Assembly (NCBI RefSeq): GCF_000167355.1
Contig: NZ_AAEW02000021.1
Location: 1-59,771 of the forward strand
Direction of reading: 5' to 3'
Source of the DNA: Desulfuromonas acetoxidans DSM 684
GTDB lineage: Bacteria > Desulfobacterota > Desulfuromonadia > Desulfuromonadales > Desulfuromonadaceae
Length of the DNA stretch: 59,771 nucleotides
Position 1 is the stretch's first letter. Each line of letters begins with the position of its first letter. The notes beneath the pieces were generated by a model that had not been told where the DNA came from, ran no database searches, and worked only from the letters and a program-made list of their open reading frames with translations. Below, piece by piece: positions 46,124-53,959 of this stretch. The position numbers were made by a program, and so were the translations under genes.

Positions 46124-46357
46124 ATGAAAAAAATGATCGTTTTGATGGCTACTGCTGCATTTATCGGTGGCCTGAGCTGCGCTGCTTTCGCCGGTGTTAA
46201 AGGCGAAGTTGTTAAAGTACGCGGCAGCAAAGTAACTGTAGAAGTATCCCGCTCTGACGCTAAAGACATCTCTAAAGGCGACAAAGTTGAGATGGACGTT
46301 GAAAAAGGTGCTGCTGCAGCTCCTTCCGGCGGCAACGATATGCTGACTGGCTGCTAA
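46124..46357 (+). CDS. extJ: ExtJ-like small secreted protein
   Basis: 77 residues. Signal peptide (MKKMIVLMATAAFIGGLSCAAFA), then a small beta-rich domain (GVKGEVVKVRGSKVTVEV, ISKGDKVEMDVEKG) and a tail NDMLTGC with a terminal cysteine. It sits between the porin and the multiheme cytochrome, the position of extJ in Ext clusters. Function unknown; it may stabilise the conduit or carry a ligand. AAGGAGAAGCAAC ribosome site, and codon use is as biased as in extI. Followed by a terminator-like hairpin. Confidence 0.7.
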   Translation: MKKMIVLMATAAFIGGLSCAAFAGVKGEVVKVRGSKVTVEVSRSDAKDISKGDKVEMDVEKGAAAAPSGGNDMLTGC

Positions 46358-46383
46358 GCCTTTCGCGATCATAGCTTGACCCC

Positions 46384-46416
46384 GAGGCCCGCATCGCAAG
46401 ATGCGGGTCTCTTTTA
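46384..46416 (+). terminator. Hairpin terminator/attenuator between extJ and extKL
   Basis: GAGGCCCGCATC-GCAA-GATGCGGGTCTC (one mismatch) followed by TTTT. It lies 27 bases after the extJ stop and 23 before extKL, so it probably lets only part of the transcripts reach the cytochrome gene. Confidence 0.8.
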
Positions 46417-46438
46417 CGCACATCAATAGGAATACACA

Positions 46439-47800
46439 ATGAAATCAATCAAAAACATCAGCCTTTCGCTGCTGATCGTGCTGCTCAGCGCCACCTGCGT
46501 CTTCGCCATTGGCGCCGGCGTTGGTCGTGACGGCACCATCGCAGCCACCAAAGGCAAAGCCAAGACCCTGGCAGAGCTGATCGAGATGTATGACTCGACC
46601 GCCTGCATCGACTGTCACGAAGAGATTCACGACGACTGGGCGGCATCTCCCCACGCTCGTCCCATGTACGGCACCGGCCGCACCGCTGCCACCATGATCA
46701 CCGCTATGAAAAACGGTTTCATGTCCTGGGCGTACTCCGGTGTTAATGGTCCGGAAGACGTTAAGGTTGAGCACCTGATGGGCTGCGCCAAGTGCCACCT
46801 GCCGCAACTGGCTGACGCCGAAGACAGCGTTGCCGTTGAGCTGGTTGAAACTCTCAACAGCTGGTATGCCGCTGCCAAAGCCGGCAAAGCTGACGAGCGC
46901 GCCAAGTACGAGGAAACTCTGCTGGCCCTCAACATCAACTGCCTGATCTGTCACAACCGCATGGCCATCACTCACAAGTGGACCGACGGTTATCCGCAAA
47001 GCGATACCGTTTATGGCTTCAACGAAGGTGAGCACGAAGACGAGCACTTCACCAAAATGAAGGTCAGCCCGATCATGAACGAGTCGATCTTCTGTGGTCA
47101 GTGCCACGGTCTCGGCCCCAACTTCGAGCTGGAAAACCCCACCCAGTGCGCCACCCTGTACGGCAGCTACCTGTGGTCTTACACCGCTGAAGGTGGCCAC
47201 GAGCGTTGCCAGGAATGCCACATGGAGAAATCCGGCCTGGGTCACAAGATCCTGAGCTACAGCGATCCCACCATGCAGGAAATGGCTGTTGACTTCGACG
47301 TCGAAGCCTTTGCCACCCGCTGGCGTGATGGCAGCAAGCTGACTCCGAAAACCGTCCTGAAAGTGAAAATGACCAACCGTGCCGGCCACGCAATCCCTGA
47401 TGGCTGACCGACCCCTAACCGACTGGTTCTGTCGGTACGTGCAACAACTGAAGAAGAAGGGGAAATTTTCACCAAAGACATCATCTACATGCCGACGCCT
47501 CAGCAGTTCGGTCGCAGCGACATCATGGGTCGTGGACCTTACGAAAAGAGCGGCATCATCGAAGACACCTGTCTTCCTCCAGGAAAAGAAGTTGAAGAGC
47601 GTTTCGACATCTTCTTCCCCACGGATGACGTAAAAAATGCTGCCGGCAAAATGGTACGAGAAACTCTCGAGCGCGAGATGGACGTCACCGTTGAGCTGTG
47701 GTACCTGCCTTTCGGCAACAAGCGGACTTCTGCTCAATTGTGGAAAGAGTGGGAAGAAACTATCACGATCAAGTCAGATGGTCTTGGTAGCCCGCGCTAA
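46439..47800 (+). CDS. extKL: Multiheme c-type cytochrome ExtKL, selenoprotein (Sec at in-frame TGA)
   Basis: Read through TGA 47405-47407, this is one 453-residue protein; stopping there would give 322. Signal peptide (LLIVLLSATCVFA). Five heme motifs: CIDCH (56-60), CAKCH (116-120), CLICH (168-172), CGQCH (219-223), CQECH (257-261). The TGA falls at residue 323 in RAGHAIPDG-U-PTPNRLVLSV, a GH-x-P-[DT]-G motif typical of cytochrome c554-like multiheme proteins. The frame continues without interruption to 47800 (IFTKDIIYMPTPQQ, FDIFFPTDDVK, LPFGNKRTSAQ). A SECIS-like hairpin follows the TGA. I recall ExtKL being annotated as a (seleno)protein in selenite/tellurite operons, but could not check. 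Predicted periplasmic or outer-membrane electron carrier working with the ExtI porin. Confidence 0.85.
47405..47439 (+). promoter_or_regulatory. Selenocysteine codon and bacterial SECIS-like hairpin
   Basis: TGA at 47405-47407. ACCGAC (47418-47423) pairs perfectly with GTCGGT (47431-47436) around the 7-base loop TGGTTCT. Sixteen bases separate the TGA from the apical loop, and the loop has G at position 2 and a GGU. Both fit what is known of bacterial SECIS elements (loop about 16-37 bases downstream, G among the first two loop bases). The lower helix is weak by eye. A second ACCGAC (47407-47412) could compete for the same GTCGGT. Confidence 0.75.
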
Positions 47801-47821
47801 AAGGCGCTAAAGCAACACTTT

Positions 47822-47857
47822 AAAGCCCCTGCAGAGATCTCTGCAGGGGCTTTTTTG
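47822..47857 (+). terminator. Terminator of the ext operon
   Basis: AAGCCCCTGCAGA-GATC-TCTGCAGGGGCTT, 13-bp perfect stem followed by TTTT. Repeat block 3 begins about 30 bases later. Confidence 0.95.
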
Positions 47858-47884
47858 TTTGTGGGCCTCTTTGATCTTCAGTGG

Positions 47885-48880
47885 TTCATCATTCGGAGTT
47901 GATCGCTCTGGCAAACATCATCCGTTCGCAATTTGGATGCGCACGTGACGTGGGCTGGCAGGACGAAACCCGGCGACCTTGGTCTTGACCTTGAGCTTCA
48001 GTGGTTCGTCATTCGGAACTGATCGCGCTGGCAAATTTCATCCGCTCGTAATGTTGGTACGCACGTGACGTGGGCTTCCGCGCCCACACCTCGGGCCACA
48101 TTTTGCGTCGACAAAAGTGGCGCAAAATCGACTCCCGACCATTGCACCCTACGGGTTCCCTCTCTCCATTCTCTTACACCGCGATGTCGGCAAAACTCGC
48201 TAGCGCTCAAACAGGTTGCCGACAACCATCGCGCTGACGTTCATTGCGTTCGGTGCTGCTGAACGGGAGAGCTGGGTTGCACAATAACAAACCCAGACAG
48301 GGTGGCACTGCCCACCCGTTTAATCGGTGCCACGGAAGAAATAGAGTGCAACGTCAAACCGTTATCAACGTTTTACGCCAAAAATGATAAGTTGCACGAT
48401 TCGTCGACCTAAAGGGCGGCGAGCCGAATCTGTGAAGCATCACGGAAGCAGACCCATTGTCGGTGAGTCCAGGTTCAGGAGGTGTTCAAGCTGGCTTTTG
48501 CATACTTTTGAGCGGCCTGTCAAAAGTATGTCGGCTGCCGGGACGAAACCCGGCGACCTTGACTTTAATCTTGATCTTTAGTGGTTCGCTATACGGAACT
48601 GATCGCGCTGGCAAACTTCATCCGCTCGTAATGTTGGTACCCACGTGACTTGGGCTTCCGCGCCCACACCTCGGGCCACATTTTGCGTCGACAAAAGTGG
48701 CGCAAAATCGACTCCCGACCATTGCACCCTTGCGGGTTCCCTCTCTCCATTCTCTTACATCGCGATGTCGGCAAAACTCGCTACCGCTCAGACAGGTTGC
48801 CGACAAACATCGCGCTGACGTTCATTGCGTTCGGTGCTGCTGAACGGGAGAGCTTAGTTGCTAAATAACAGGCCACCCGT
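47885..48880 (-). repeat. Structured interspersed repeat block 3 (B-A-B-b on the minus strand)
   Basis: Reading the minus strand from 48880 down: B about 48868-48575, A about 48570-48305, B about 48290-48000, then a short fusion of an A start (GCCGGGTTTCGTCCTG) with a B end (about 47990-47885). Hairpins of block 1 recur: CATACTTTTGA/TCAAAAGTATG (48501-48530), GCCGGG/CCCGGC (48537-48554), GCCAC(A)TTTTG/CAAAAGTGGC type (48675-48701 and 48095-48121). One B copy has GTGGGC/GCCCAC where block 1 has GCGGGC/GCCCGC. Short open frames here (for example at 48384, 48457 and 48650) are disrupted or shifted relative to block 1. No transposase or other gene in the 1.2 kb from extKL to the DUF4198 gene. Confidence 0.85.
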
Positions 48881-49000
48881 TTGCGAAGATGGTCTGACGT
48901 GACGTGGCTGTAAACATTTTTGGAGAAAGGGGAAAACAAAAAGCCGCTGCCCGACCACCGGACAGCGACTAGATGCTGGCTTACGAGTGTATCACGCTGC

Positions 49001-49819
49001 TTATTTCATATCCGTCACCTGAACCCAGATGACGGCATCCTGACTGAGTTCTTTGCCCTGGTACTCTTTGTCGCTGCCGACTCCGAGGGCGCAAAAACCC
49101 CACCAGCCGGCTTTGGGAAGACCGAAGGTAAACTTGCCGTTCGCATCGGCCTTGATGCCCATGGTGACAAAACTGTCATGCGGTGCTTCGACATACGCTT
49201 TGCCCATGGCGTTTTTCTCCAGATCGACGTCATGGTTGAGGTACTCCACTTCGATCTCGGCAAAGGGGACTGGTTTACCGTTACTTTTGACAATGCCGCT
49301 GAAGGTAGAACCGGTCCAGATGGAATAGGGTTTTGTCAGCGGAACGATCTCTGCTTTCAGTCCGAGATCCGTGTCCCAATCTGTCGGCGCGCCAGCCACA
49401 TTGACCATCATTTTTGTGATTTGCTGAATGTAGATCCCCTCTCCGCCTTCATAGTACGGAGCGGGTTGCATGACAAAGACATGGTCGCCCATGCGCCGGG
49501 CCTTGTACTGCGACTGATAAGCAGCGCCACTGTTGTGATGACCCTGCCAATTGATCGGATTCAAGGTGTTGAGAAGATCTTTTTTCTTGCCCTTGTTGAT
49601 GACATAAAACGCTTCGACAGGGTTCTTTTTACCACCCTCCTGCAACCCCATATCCATGGTGTGTTCATCAGCAAATGGATGGGTAAACACTTCACGCAGT
49701 TCAATTGTTGTACTGCCATCCAGAGCCGATTGCGGTGTGTAGAGCATCTGGAAATGGGCCAGGGCAGGAGAGGCGGCCAAAATCATGGCAGTGATGCTGA
49801 GCAGTAATGCTTTTTTCAT
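49001..49819 (-). CDS. Secreted DUF4198-family protein beside feoAB
   Basis: 272 residues from the ATG at 49819 (AAGGAAGGATCATC upstream); the open frame goes 11 codons further. Signal peptide MKKALLLSITAMILAASPALA, mature start HFQMLYTPQSAL. DUF4198 layout: N-terminal beta domain with MGDHVFVMQPAPYYEGGEG and a C-terminal Ig-like domain (SIWTGSTFSGIVKSNGKPVPFAEIEVEY). DUF4198 proteins include NikK-like periplasmic parts of metal importers. The mature N-terminal His, and clusters such as HTMDM and WQGHHN, could bind metal. Last gene of the feoA-feoB run, so a periplasmic iron-handling role is inferred. Confidence 0.75.
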   Translation of the reverse strand: MKKALLLSITAMILAASPALAHFQMLYTPQSALDGSTTIELREVFTHPFADEHTMDMGLQEGGKKNPVEAFYVINKGKKKDLLNTLNPINWQGHHNSGAAYQSQYKARRMGDHVFVMQPAPYYEGGEGIYIQQITKMMVNVAGAPTDWDTDLGLKAEIVPLTKPYSIWTGSTFSGIVKSNGKPVPFAEIEVEYLNHDVDLEKNAMGKAYVEAPHDSFVTMGIKADANGKFTFGLPKAGWWGFCALGVGSDKEYQGKELSQDAVIWVQVTDMK

Positions 49820-49872
49820 GATGATCCTTCCTTGGTTGAAAGTAGATAACACGCTGTTTGCTAAGGAGCGGC

Positions 49873-50184
49873 TTACTCGACAATGTCCTTACCGGAAACC
49901 GTGACGCTGTGACCTTCACCTGCGTGAAAAATCACGGTGTAATCACCCTGCGGTTTTTTGAAATTCACTTCGCTATAGTCATCCATTTTTGTTTTGAGCA
50001 GCACTTTGCCCTGTTGTTCAATCCGCACCTCGACGCCGCTGGCGCTGCTGCCGTCGCTGAAGCCGCCTTCGCAGGTGATAGTGCCGTCGCCTTCATCAAA
50101 GCACGACATCAGAGCGGTGTGAGCCATCACTGAGGTGGCGCTGAGCAACAGGACTAACAACGTAAAGAGAATATGTTTTTTCAT
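49873..50184 (-). CDS. Small secreted protein beside feoB
   Basis: 103 residues from the ATG at 50184 (AAAGG upstream). Signal peptide MKKHILFTLLVLLLSATSVMA, then HTALMSCFDEGDGTITCEGGF with two cysteines likely disulfide-bonded, and a beta-sandwich-like domain (ASGVEVRIEQQGKVLLKTKM). It resembles NikL/carboxypeptidase-regulatory-like modules that accompany DUF4198 proteins. The mature N-terminus starts with His, as in the neighbouring DUF4198 protein, which hints at metal binding at the amino terminus. 39 bases after feoB. Confidence 0.65.
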   Translation of the reverse strand: MKKHILFTLLVLLLSATSVMAHTALMSCFDEGDGTITCEGGFSDGSSASGVEVRIEQQGKVLLKTKMDDYSEVNFKKPQGDYTVIFHAGEGHSVTVSGKDIVE

Positions 50185-50222
50185 GGGAATAACCTTTCTG
50201 TTCATAGGTGAACGGGGTGAAT

Positions 50223-52649
50223 TTATTCTCCGACCTCCCAGGCCGGTTGTTTAGAACGGATAAATGCCAGCAGTACGGCAACGGTGACGACGCTGAGATA
50301 GAAGTAGTGCATCATGTCGACACCGCTCCAGCCGAAGCTGCGAGCCATGGTGAAAAAACCTGCCGATAACAGCAGTCCGAGTGTTATGGGGAAGAAGATG
50401 GCAAACGTCATCCAGCGGTACGAGCCGGATTGCAGTTTCACCACCACCATGGTGGCAATACACGGCGGTGTCAGGATCATGAAGATCAACATGGCCACGG
50501 CATGGATGGGGGTATAGGCACCATCTGAAGCGATGGAGGTTTCGGCCCGTTCCTGTTTGCCTTTTTCGTAGATGGAACCAAGAGTGGCCACGGCACTTTC
50601 ACGAGCGGCGAAGGAGCTGAGAAAGGCGACATTGACCCGCCAATCAAACCCGCAGAATTGCGTTACCGGCTCCAGAGCGCGCCCAAACATGCCGAGGAAC
50701 GAGTGGGTGATCTTTTCGTTTTTGATCTCTATCTGCAGTTTTTTGGCAACTTTTGACAGTTTGCGCACTGCCCGGTTGACGGTTTTTTCATCGTGACTTT
50801 TGCCGCGGACAATCGGGAACAGATGTGGATTGGTGTTGAGGAAGTCATTGTCGAGAGCTGCAACCGCCTCTTTACTGCTGGTCAGCATCCGCTTGGCCTT
50901 GTAACTGTTGTACAGGTTGAGCAGAGTCACCACCTCGTCTTGTTCGTCGACCAACGTGTAAAGCGCGGTTTTCTTCACGTTACGATCAAAGGTCTGCAGG
51001 GCCTGATCCGCCTCGGCGCGAAGTTTGGTCATGGTGTCGTCCGGCACACCGGGATATTGCAGCAAAGCAAACAACACCACGGCAACGGCTAGAACTATAG
51101 TGACCACCTTTTTGATGTACAGCCACACCCGTTGACAGGCGCGCAGCAGCACCCCTTTGACGGTCGGCAAGTGATAGGGTGGCAGCTCCATAATGAACGG
51201 TGCGGTTTCGCGATTGGATAACACCGTTGACGTTAACAGCCGGGCAACGATCAGGGCGATAAACAGGGTGACGGTGGAGATGTAAAACATCATCCGTGTC
51301 ATGTTGTCGGCAAAGAAGGCACCGAGAAGCAGGGTGTAAAACGGCACCTTGGCCAGGCAGTTCATGTAGGGAACCGTGAGAATGGTCGCCAATCGTGCGC
51401 GTTCATCGGCAATCCCTTTGGTGGCCATGACACCGGGCACAGCGCAGCCGCCGACAAGGGCCCCGCCGAGCACCAGCGGCAGGGTGGATTGACCATGCAA
51501 ACCATAGCGCTTGAAGACACGGTCGAGAATGAATGCCATGCGCGGCATGTAGCCGACATCTTCAAGGATGGCGATCAGAGCAAACAGGATGAAGAAGATC
51601 GGCAGATAATTGAGCAGGGCAATTGTGCTGTTGATCATCCATACGCTCAAATCGGTGAATAACGGGACATCAACCATGGCCGGTGGCGGCAGGAAACCGA
51701 CAATAAAATTTTTGATCGAGGCCAACAGCGGCCAGGTGTAATTGGTCAGTTGATAGCCGGCGACAATAGAGAGTTGGTAGACCAGGTAGATGATCAGGCC
51801 GAGAATAGGGAACGCCAGCCATTTATTGAGAATGATCCGGTCGAGCTTGTCGGTGAGGTTGCGCTTCATAGTGGGTGTTTCGCGGACACAGCGGTGATAG
51901 ACAATGTCGGCATTCTGATAGCGCATGGCGGCAAAGGTCTGATCCACATCAAGGTCACAGCGTTCGTGGATCTCCTCCGTCAGGGATTGGATGGTTTCCG
52001 TGGTCAGGCCAACTTTGTCGAGTACCACATCATCACCTTCCAGCGCTTTGATGGCCAGCCAGCGACGAGCAATCGTCGATTCAACGGTAATCTTTTCTTC
52101 CAATTGGGCGATGTAGGGTTCGAAGCGGTCATAGTCAATGCGAAACGGACGTGATACCGTTTGCTGACTGGCCCGTTCAATCGCATTGAGAATATCGGCC
52201 TTGCCCTTTTGCCGGGTGCCGACCGCTTCAATCACCTGGATATTAAGCAGTTGGGATAACAGGTCGACATTGATGGCGATGTTACGTCGCTCGGCGACAT
52301 CCATCATGTTCAGCACCATCACCACCGGCTTGCCCAGTTCGAGAAGCTGAAAGGTCAGGTAGAGGTTACGACGCAGATTCGCCGCATCCACCACATTGAC
52401 AATGACATCGGTGGTTTCATTGAGCAGGAATGATTTGGCCACCCGCTCTTCAAGCGAGAACATACTGAACGAATAGGTGCCGGGCAGATCGACCAGTTGA
52501 AAATTGTGTTGATTAAATTTGACCGTTGCTGATTTTTTGTCGACGGTTACGCCGGGATAGTTGGCCACGTGCTGGTTGACACCGCTGAGCATGTTGAAGA
52601 TGGTTGATTTGCCGCAATTGGGCTGCCCGGCCAGGGCGACATTGATCAT
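50223..52649 (-). CDS. feoB: Ferrous iron transporter FeoB
   Basis: 808 residues. N-terminal G domain with G1 GQPNCGKSTIF, G3 DLPGTYSF and G4 NMMD (about 1-165), guanine-dissociation-inhibitor helical region to about 270, then two Gate regions with membrane helices (for example GGALVGGCAVPGVMATKG and NVAFLSSFAARESAVATLGS). A soluble helical insertion lies at about 540-640. It imports Fe(II) across the inner membrane. The start overlaps feoA by four bases. No feoC seen. Confidence 0.96.
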   Translation of the reverse strand: MINVALAGQPNCGKSTIFNMLSGVNQHVANYPGVTVDKKSATVKFNQHNFQLVDLPGTYSFSMFSLEERVAKSFLLNETTDVIVNVVDAANLRRNLYLTFQLLELGKPVVMVLNMMDVAERRNIAINVDLLSQLLNIQVIEAVGTRQKGKADILNAIERASQQTVSRPFRIDYDRFEPYIAQLEEKITVESTIARRWLAIKALEGDDVVLDKVGLTTETIQSLTEEIHERCDLDVDQTFAAMRYQNADIVYHRCVRETPTMKRNLTDKLDRIILNKWLAFPILGLIIYLVYQLSIVAGYQLTNYTWPLLASIKNFIVGFLPPPAMVDVPLFTDLSVWMINSTIALLNYLPIFFILFALIAILEDVGYMPRMAFILDRVFKRYGLHGQSTLPLVLGGALVGGCAVPGVMATKGIADERARLATILTVPYMNCLAKVPFYTLLLGAFFADNMTRMMFYISTVTLFIALIVARLLTSTVLSNRETAPFIMELPPYHLPTVKGVLLRACQRVWLYIKKVVTIVLAVAVVLFALLQYPGVPDDTMTKLRAEADQALQTFDRNVKKTALYTLVDEQDEVVTLLNLYNSYKAKRMLTSSKEAVAALDNDFLNTNPHLFPIVRGKSHDEKTVNRAVRKLSKVAKKLQIEIKNEKITHSFLGMFGRALEPVTQFCGFDWRVNVAFLSSFAARESAVATLGSIYEKGKQERAETSIASDGAYTPIHAVAMLIFMILTPPCIATMVVVKLQSGSYRWMTFAIFFPITLGLLLSAGFFTMARSFGWSGVDMMHYFYLSVVTVAVLLAFIRSKQPAWEVGE

Positions 52650-52900
52650 AATTGTTCCACCAGAATCATTTCCGCTTCGCTGCGGCGCAGTGAAAGAAAA
52701 TAGTTTTGAATTCCAATTTCAATAGGGTCACGTAAAGGAGCGTTGCGAATCATCAGAATCTCAGCACCGGGAATAAACCCCATGTTGAGAAGTTTCTGCT
52801 TGAGCGCGCCCCCGGCGGAGCAGGCGTGGACAATGGCTTTATGCTGTTCGGCCAGTTGCGACAGCGGGATGGTCTGTTGTGGATTATTGAGGTGGATCAT
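52646..52900 (-). CDS. feoA: FeoA SH3-like iron transport protein
   Basis: 84 residues from the ATG at 52900 (AAGGAGTTCAGC upstream); the open frame continues 71 more codons upstream without family sequence. FeoA signature: IPLSQLAEQHKAIVHACSAGG, KLLNMGFIPGAEILMIRNAPLRDPIEI. It interacts with FeoB on the cytoplasmic side. First gene of the operon feoA-feoB-small secreted protein-DUF4198 protein. Confidence 0.93.
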   Translation of the reverse strand: MIHLNNPQQTIPLSQLAEQHKAIVHACSAGGALKQKLLNMGFIPGAEILMIRNAPLRDPIEIGIQNYFLSLRRSEAEMILVEQL

Positions 52901-52952
52901 GCTGAACTCCTTGAGTAGCTTCGCTGAGGAGGTATACGGCGAATAGGAACGC

Positions 52953-52994
52953 ATTCTACAAGGTAAGGAGGAAAAGTCTGTGACCGTGGTCACG
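52953..52994 (-). promoter_or_regulatory. feoAB promoter with CRP/FNR-family operator
   Basis: On the minus strand a -10 box TAGAAT (52958-52953) lacks a good -35. Upstream lies the palindrome TGTGACCGTGGTCACG (52979-52994), matching TGTGA-N6-TCACA at nine of ten positions. Its centre is about 41 bases from the transcription start expected from the -10 box, the classic class II activator position. A second inverted repeat TTCAC-N7-GTGAA lies at 53009-53025. Confidence 0.6.
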
Positions 52995-53138
52995 CATATG
53001 GCAGGTTGTTCACGCAGATGGTGAATCTGGTTTGGAACAACATTGGGTGTGTGCGTCTTGGTGCATTCCGATAATTTGCCGGCTGAAAAAGACTTTTGTA
53101 GGCCCTTTAGCAAAATCCAAACAAGCGGGTTGCATTGT

Positions 53139-53167
53139 TTGACATTGCGATACGATTTTACTAAAAA
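53139..53167 (+). promoter_or_regulatory. Candidate sigma-70 promoter of the 53211 lipoprotein
   Basis: TTGACA (53139-53144), 17-base spacer and a poor -10 TAAAAA (53162-53167), about 44 bases before the GTG start. Confidence 0.4.
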
Positions 53168-53210
53168 TGGTTAGATTTCAATTCAACCAGCGAAACAAGA
53201 GGGGGCGTAC

Positions 53211-53876
53211 GTGAAAAAAAATAATTATATTATGGAGCTGATGCTGATTTTGCTTTTGACTCTTTATGGTTGCGGAGATGATTCATCCTCTCGCTCATCA
53301 CAACCTTCCGAGGTTGATGCAGAGAGTTTTACTCTTCGCGCTGTTGAGCTTTGGGAGGACTACGATTATTCAATGGTCAATCCCGATGGGACGACTGATT
53401 CCGACGGCGATGGCGACATTGATGCTGACGATGCTGTGGTTTTTGTCGAAACATTTCAAGAAATGGGTTATTCCGTGCCGCCAACAACGGTCCAGGGTTT
53501 GTTTGACAATGAATATACCAGTAATGGCTATGCGGAAGATGGATCCGATCCGGATGTTGCTGTTAATGACTTCAGCTACACTCTTGCCTCCAGCGTCACG
53601 CAAGACGATTTAAAAAACATGCGTTGGGAGTTGTTGTCCGTCGGCGACATCATTTTCATAGATTATGATAATGACTTCGTCTGGGATAATGCGGCGATTT
53701 ACCTGGGGGCTTATGGCGAATTTGACCATGCGGCTTTTTTTGTGTCGGATTACTATGATAAGGCTCTGGTCGTTGATCTGGATTGGGATGAAGAGATCAT
53801 CAACTTGGATATTTCGTTTGGCTATAGCGCGGTAAGGACGCCGGATTACGAAAATATTTCGGCAGATCGTTTGTAA
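53211..53876 (+). CDS. Acidic secreted lipoprotein of unknown function with a calcium-loop motif
   Basis: 221 residues from a GTG start (GAGGGGG upstream). Lipoprotein signal with lipobox LYGC (Cys21), then a Ser-rich linker. A DSDGDGDIDADD loop (63-74) matches the dockerin/EF-hand calcium-binding pattern. The second half (about 145-215) holds GDIIFIDYDND, WDNAAIYLG and DHAAFFVSDYY, reminiscent of NlpC/P60-like or CHAP-type enzymes, but the only cysteine is the lipobox one, so no cysteine hydrolase is claimed. Very acidic and visibly more AT-rich than its neighbours, suggesting recent acquisition. It stands alone between feoAB (divergent) and the RND operon (convergent). Confidence 0.65.
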   Translation: MKKNNYIMELMLILLLTLYGCGDDSSSRSSQPSEVDAESFTLRAVELWEDYDYSMVNPDGTTDSDGDGDIDADDAVVFVETFQEMGYSVPPTTVQGLFDNEYTSNGYAEDGSDPDVAVNDFSYTLASSVTQDDLKNMRWELLSVGDIIFIDYDNDFVWDNAAIYLGAYGEFDHAAFFVSDYYDKALVVDLDWDEEIINLDISFGYSAVRTPDYENISADRL

Positions 53877-53900
53877 ATTTCTTTAGCGACAAATCAGACC

Positions 53901-53943
53901 ACGAACGGCCACTCAAAATCATTGAGTGGCCGTTCGTTTTTTC
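53901..53943. terminator. Strong terminator between the lipoprotein gene and the RND operon
   Basis: ACGAACGGCCACTCAA and TTGAGTGGCCGTTCGT pair perfectly over 16 bp around AATCA, with a T run on the plus strand. It serves the lipoprotein gene and may also stop convergent transcripts from the RND operon. Confidence 0.93.
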
Positions 53944-53959
53944 AGGGTGTTCCCGACTC

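Noticed and set aside
46439-47407. Truncated or frameshifted 322-residue cytochrome pseudogene
   Set aside because: The downstream continuation is in the same frame, so no frameshift is needed. The stop is TGA, not TAA/TAG, and a SECIS-like hairpin follows at the correct distance.
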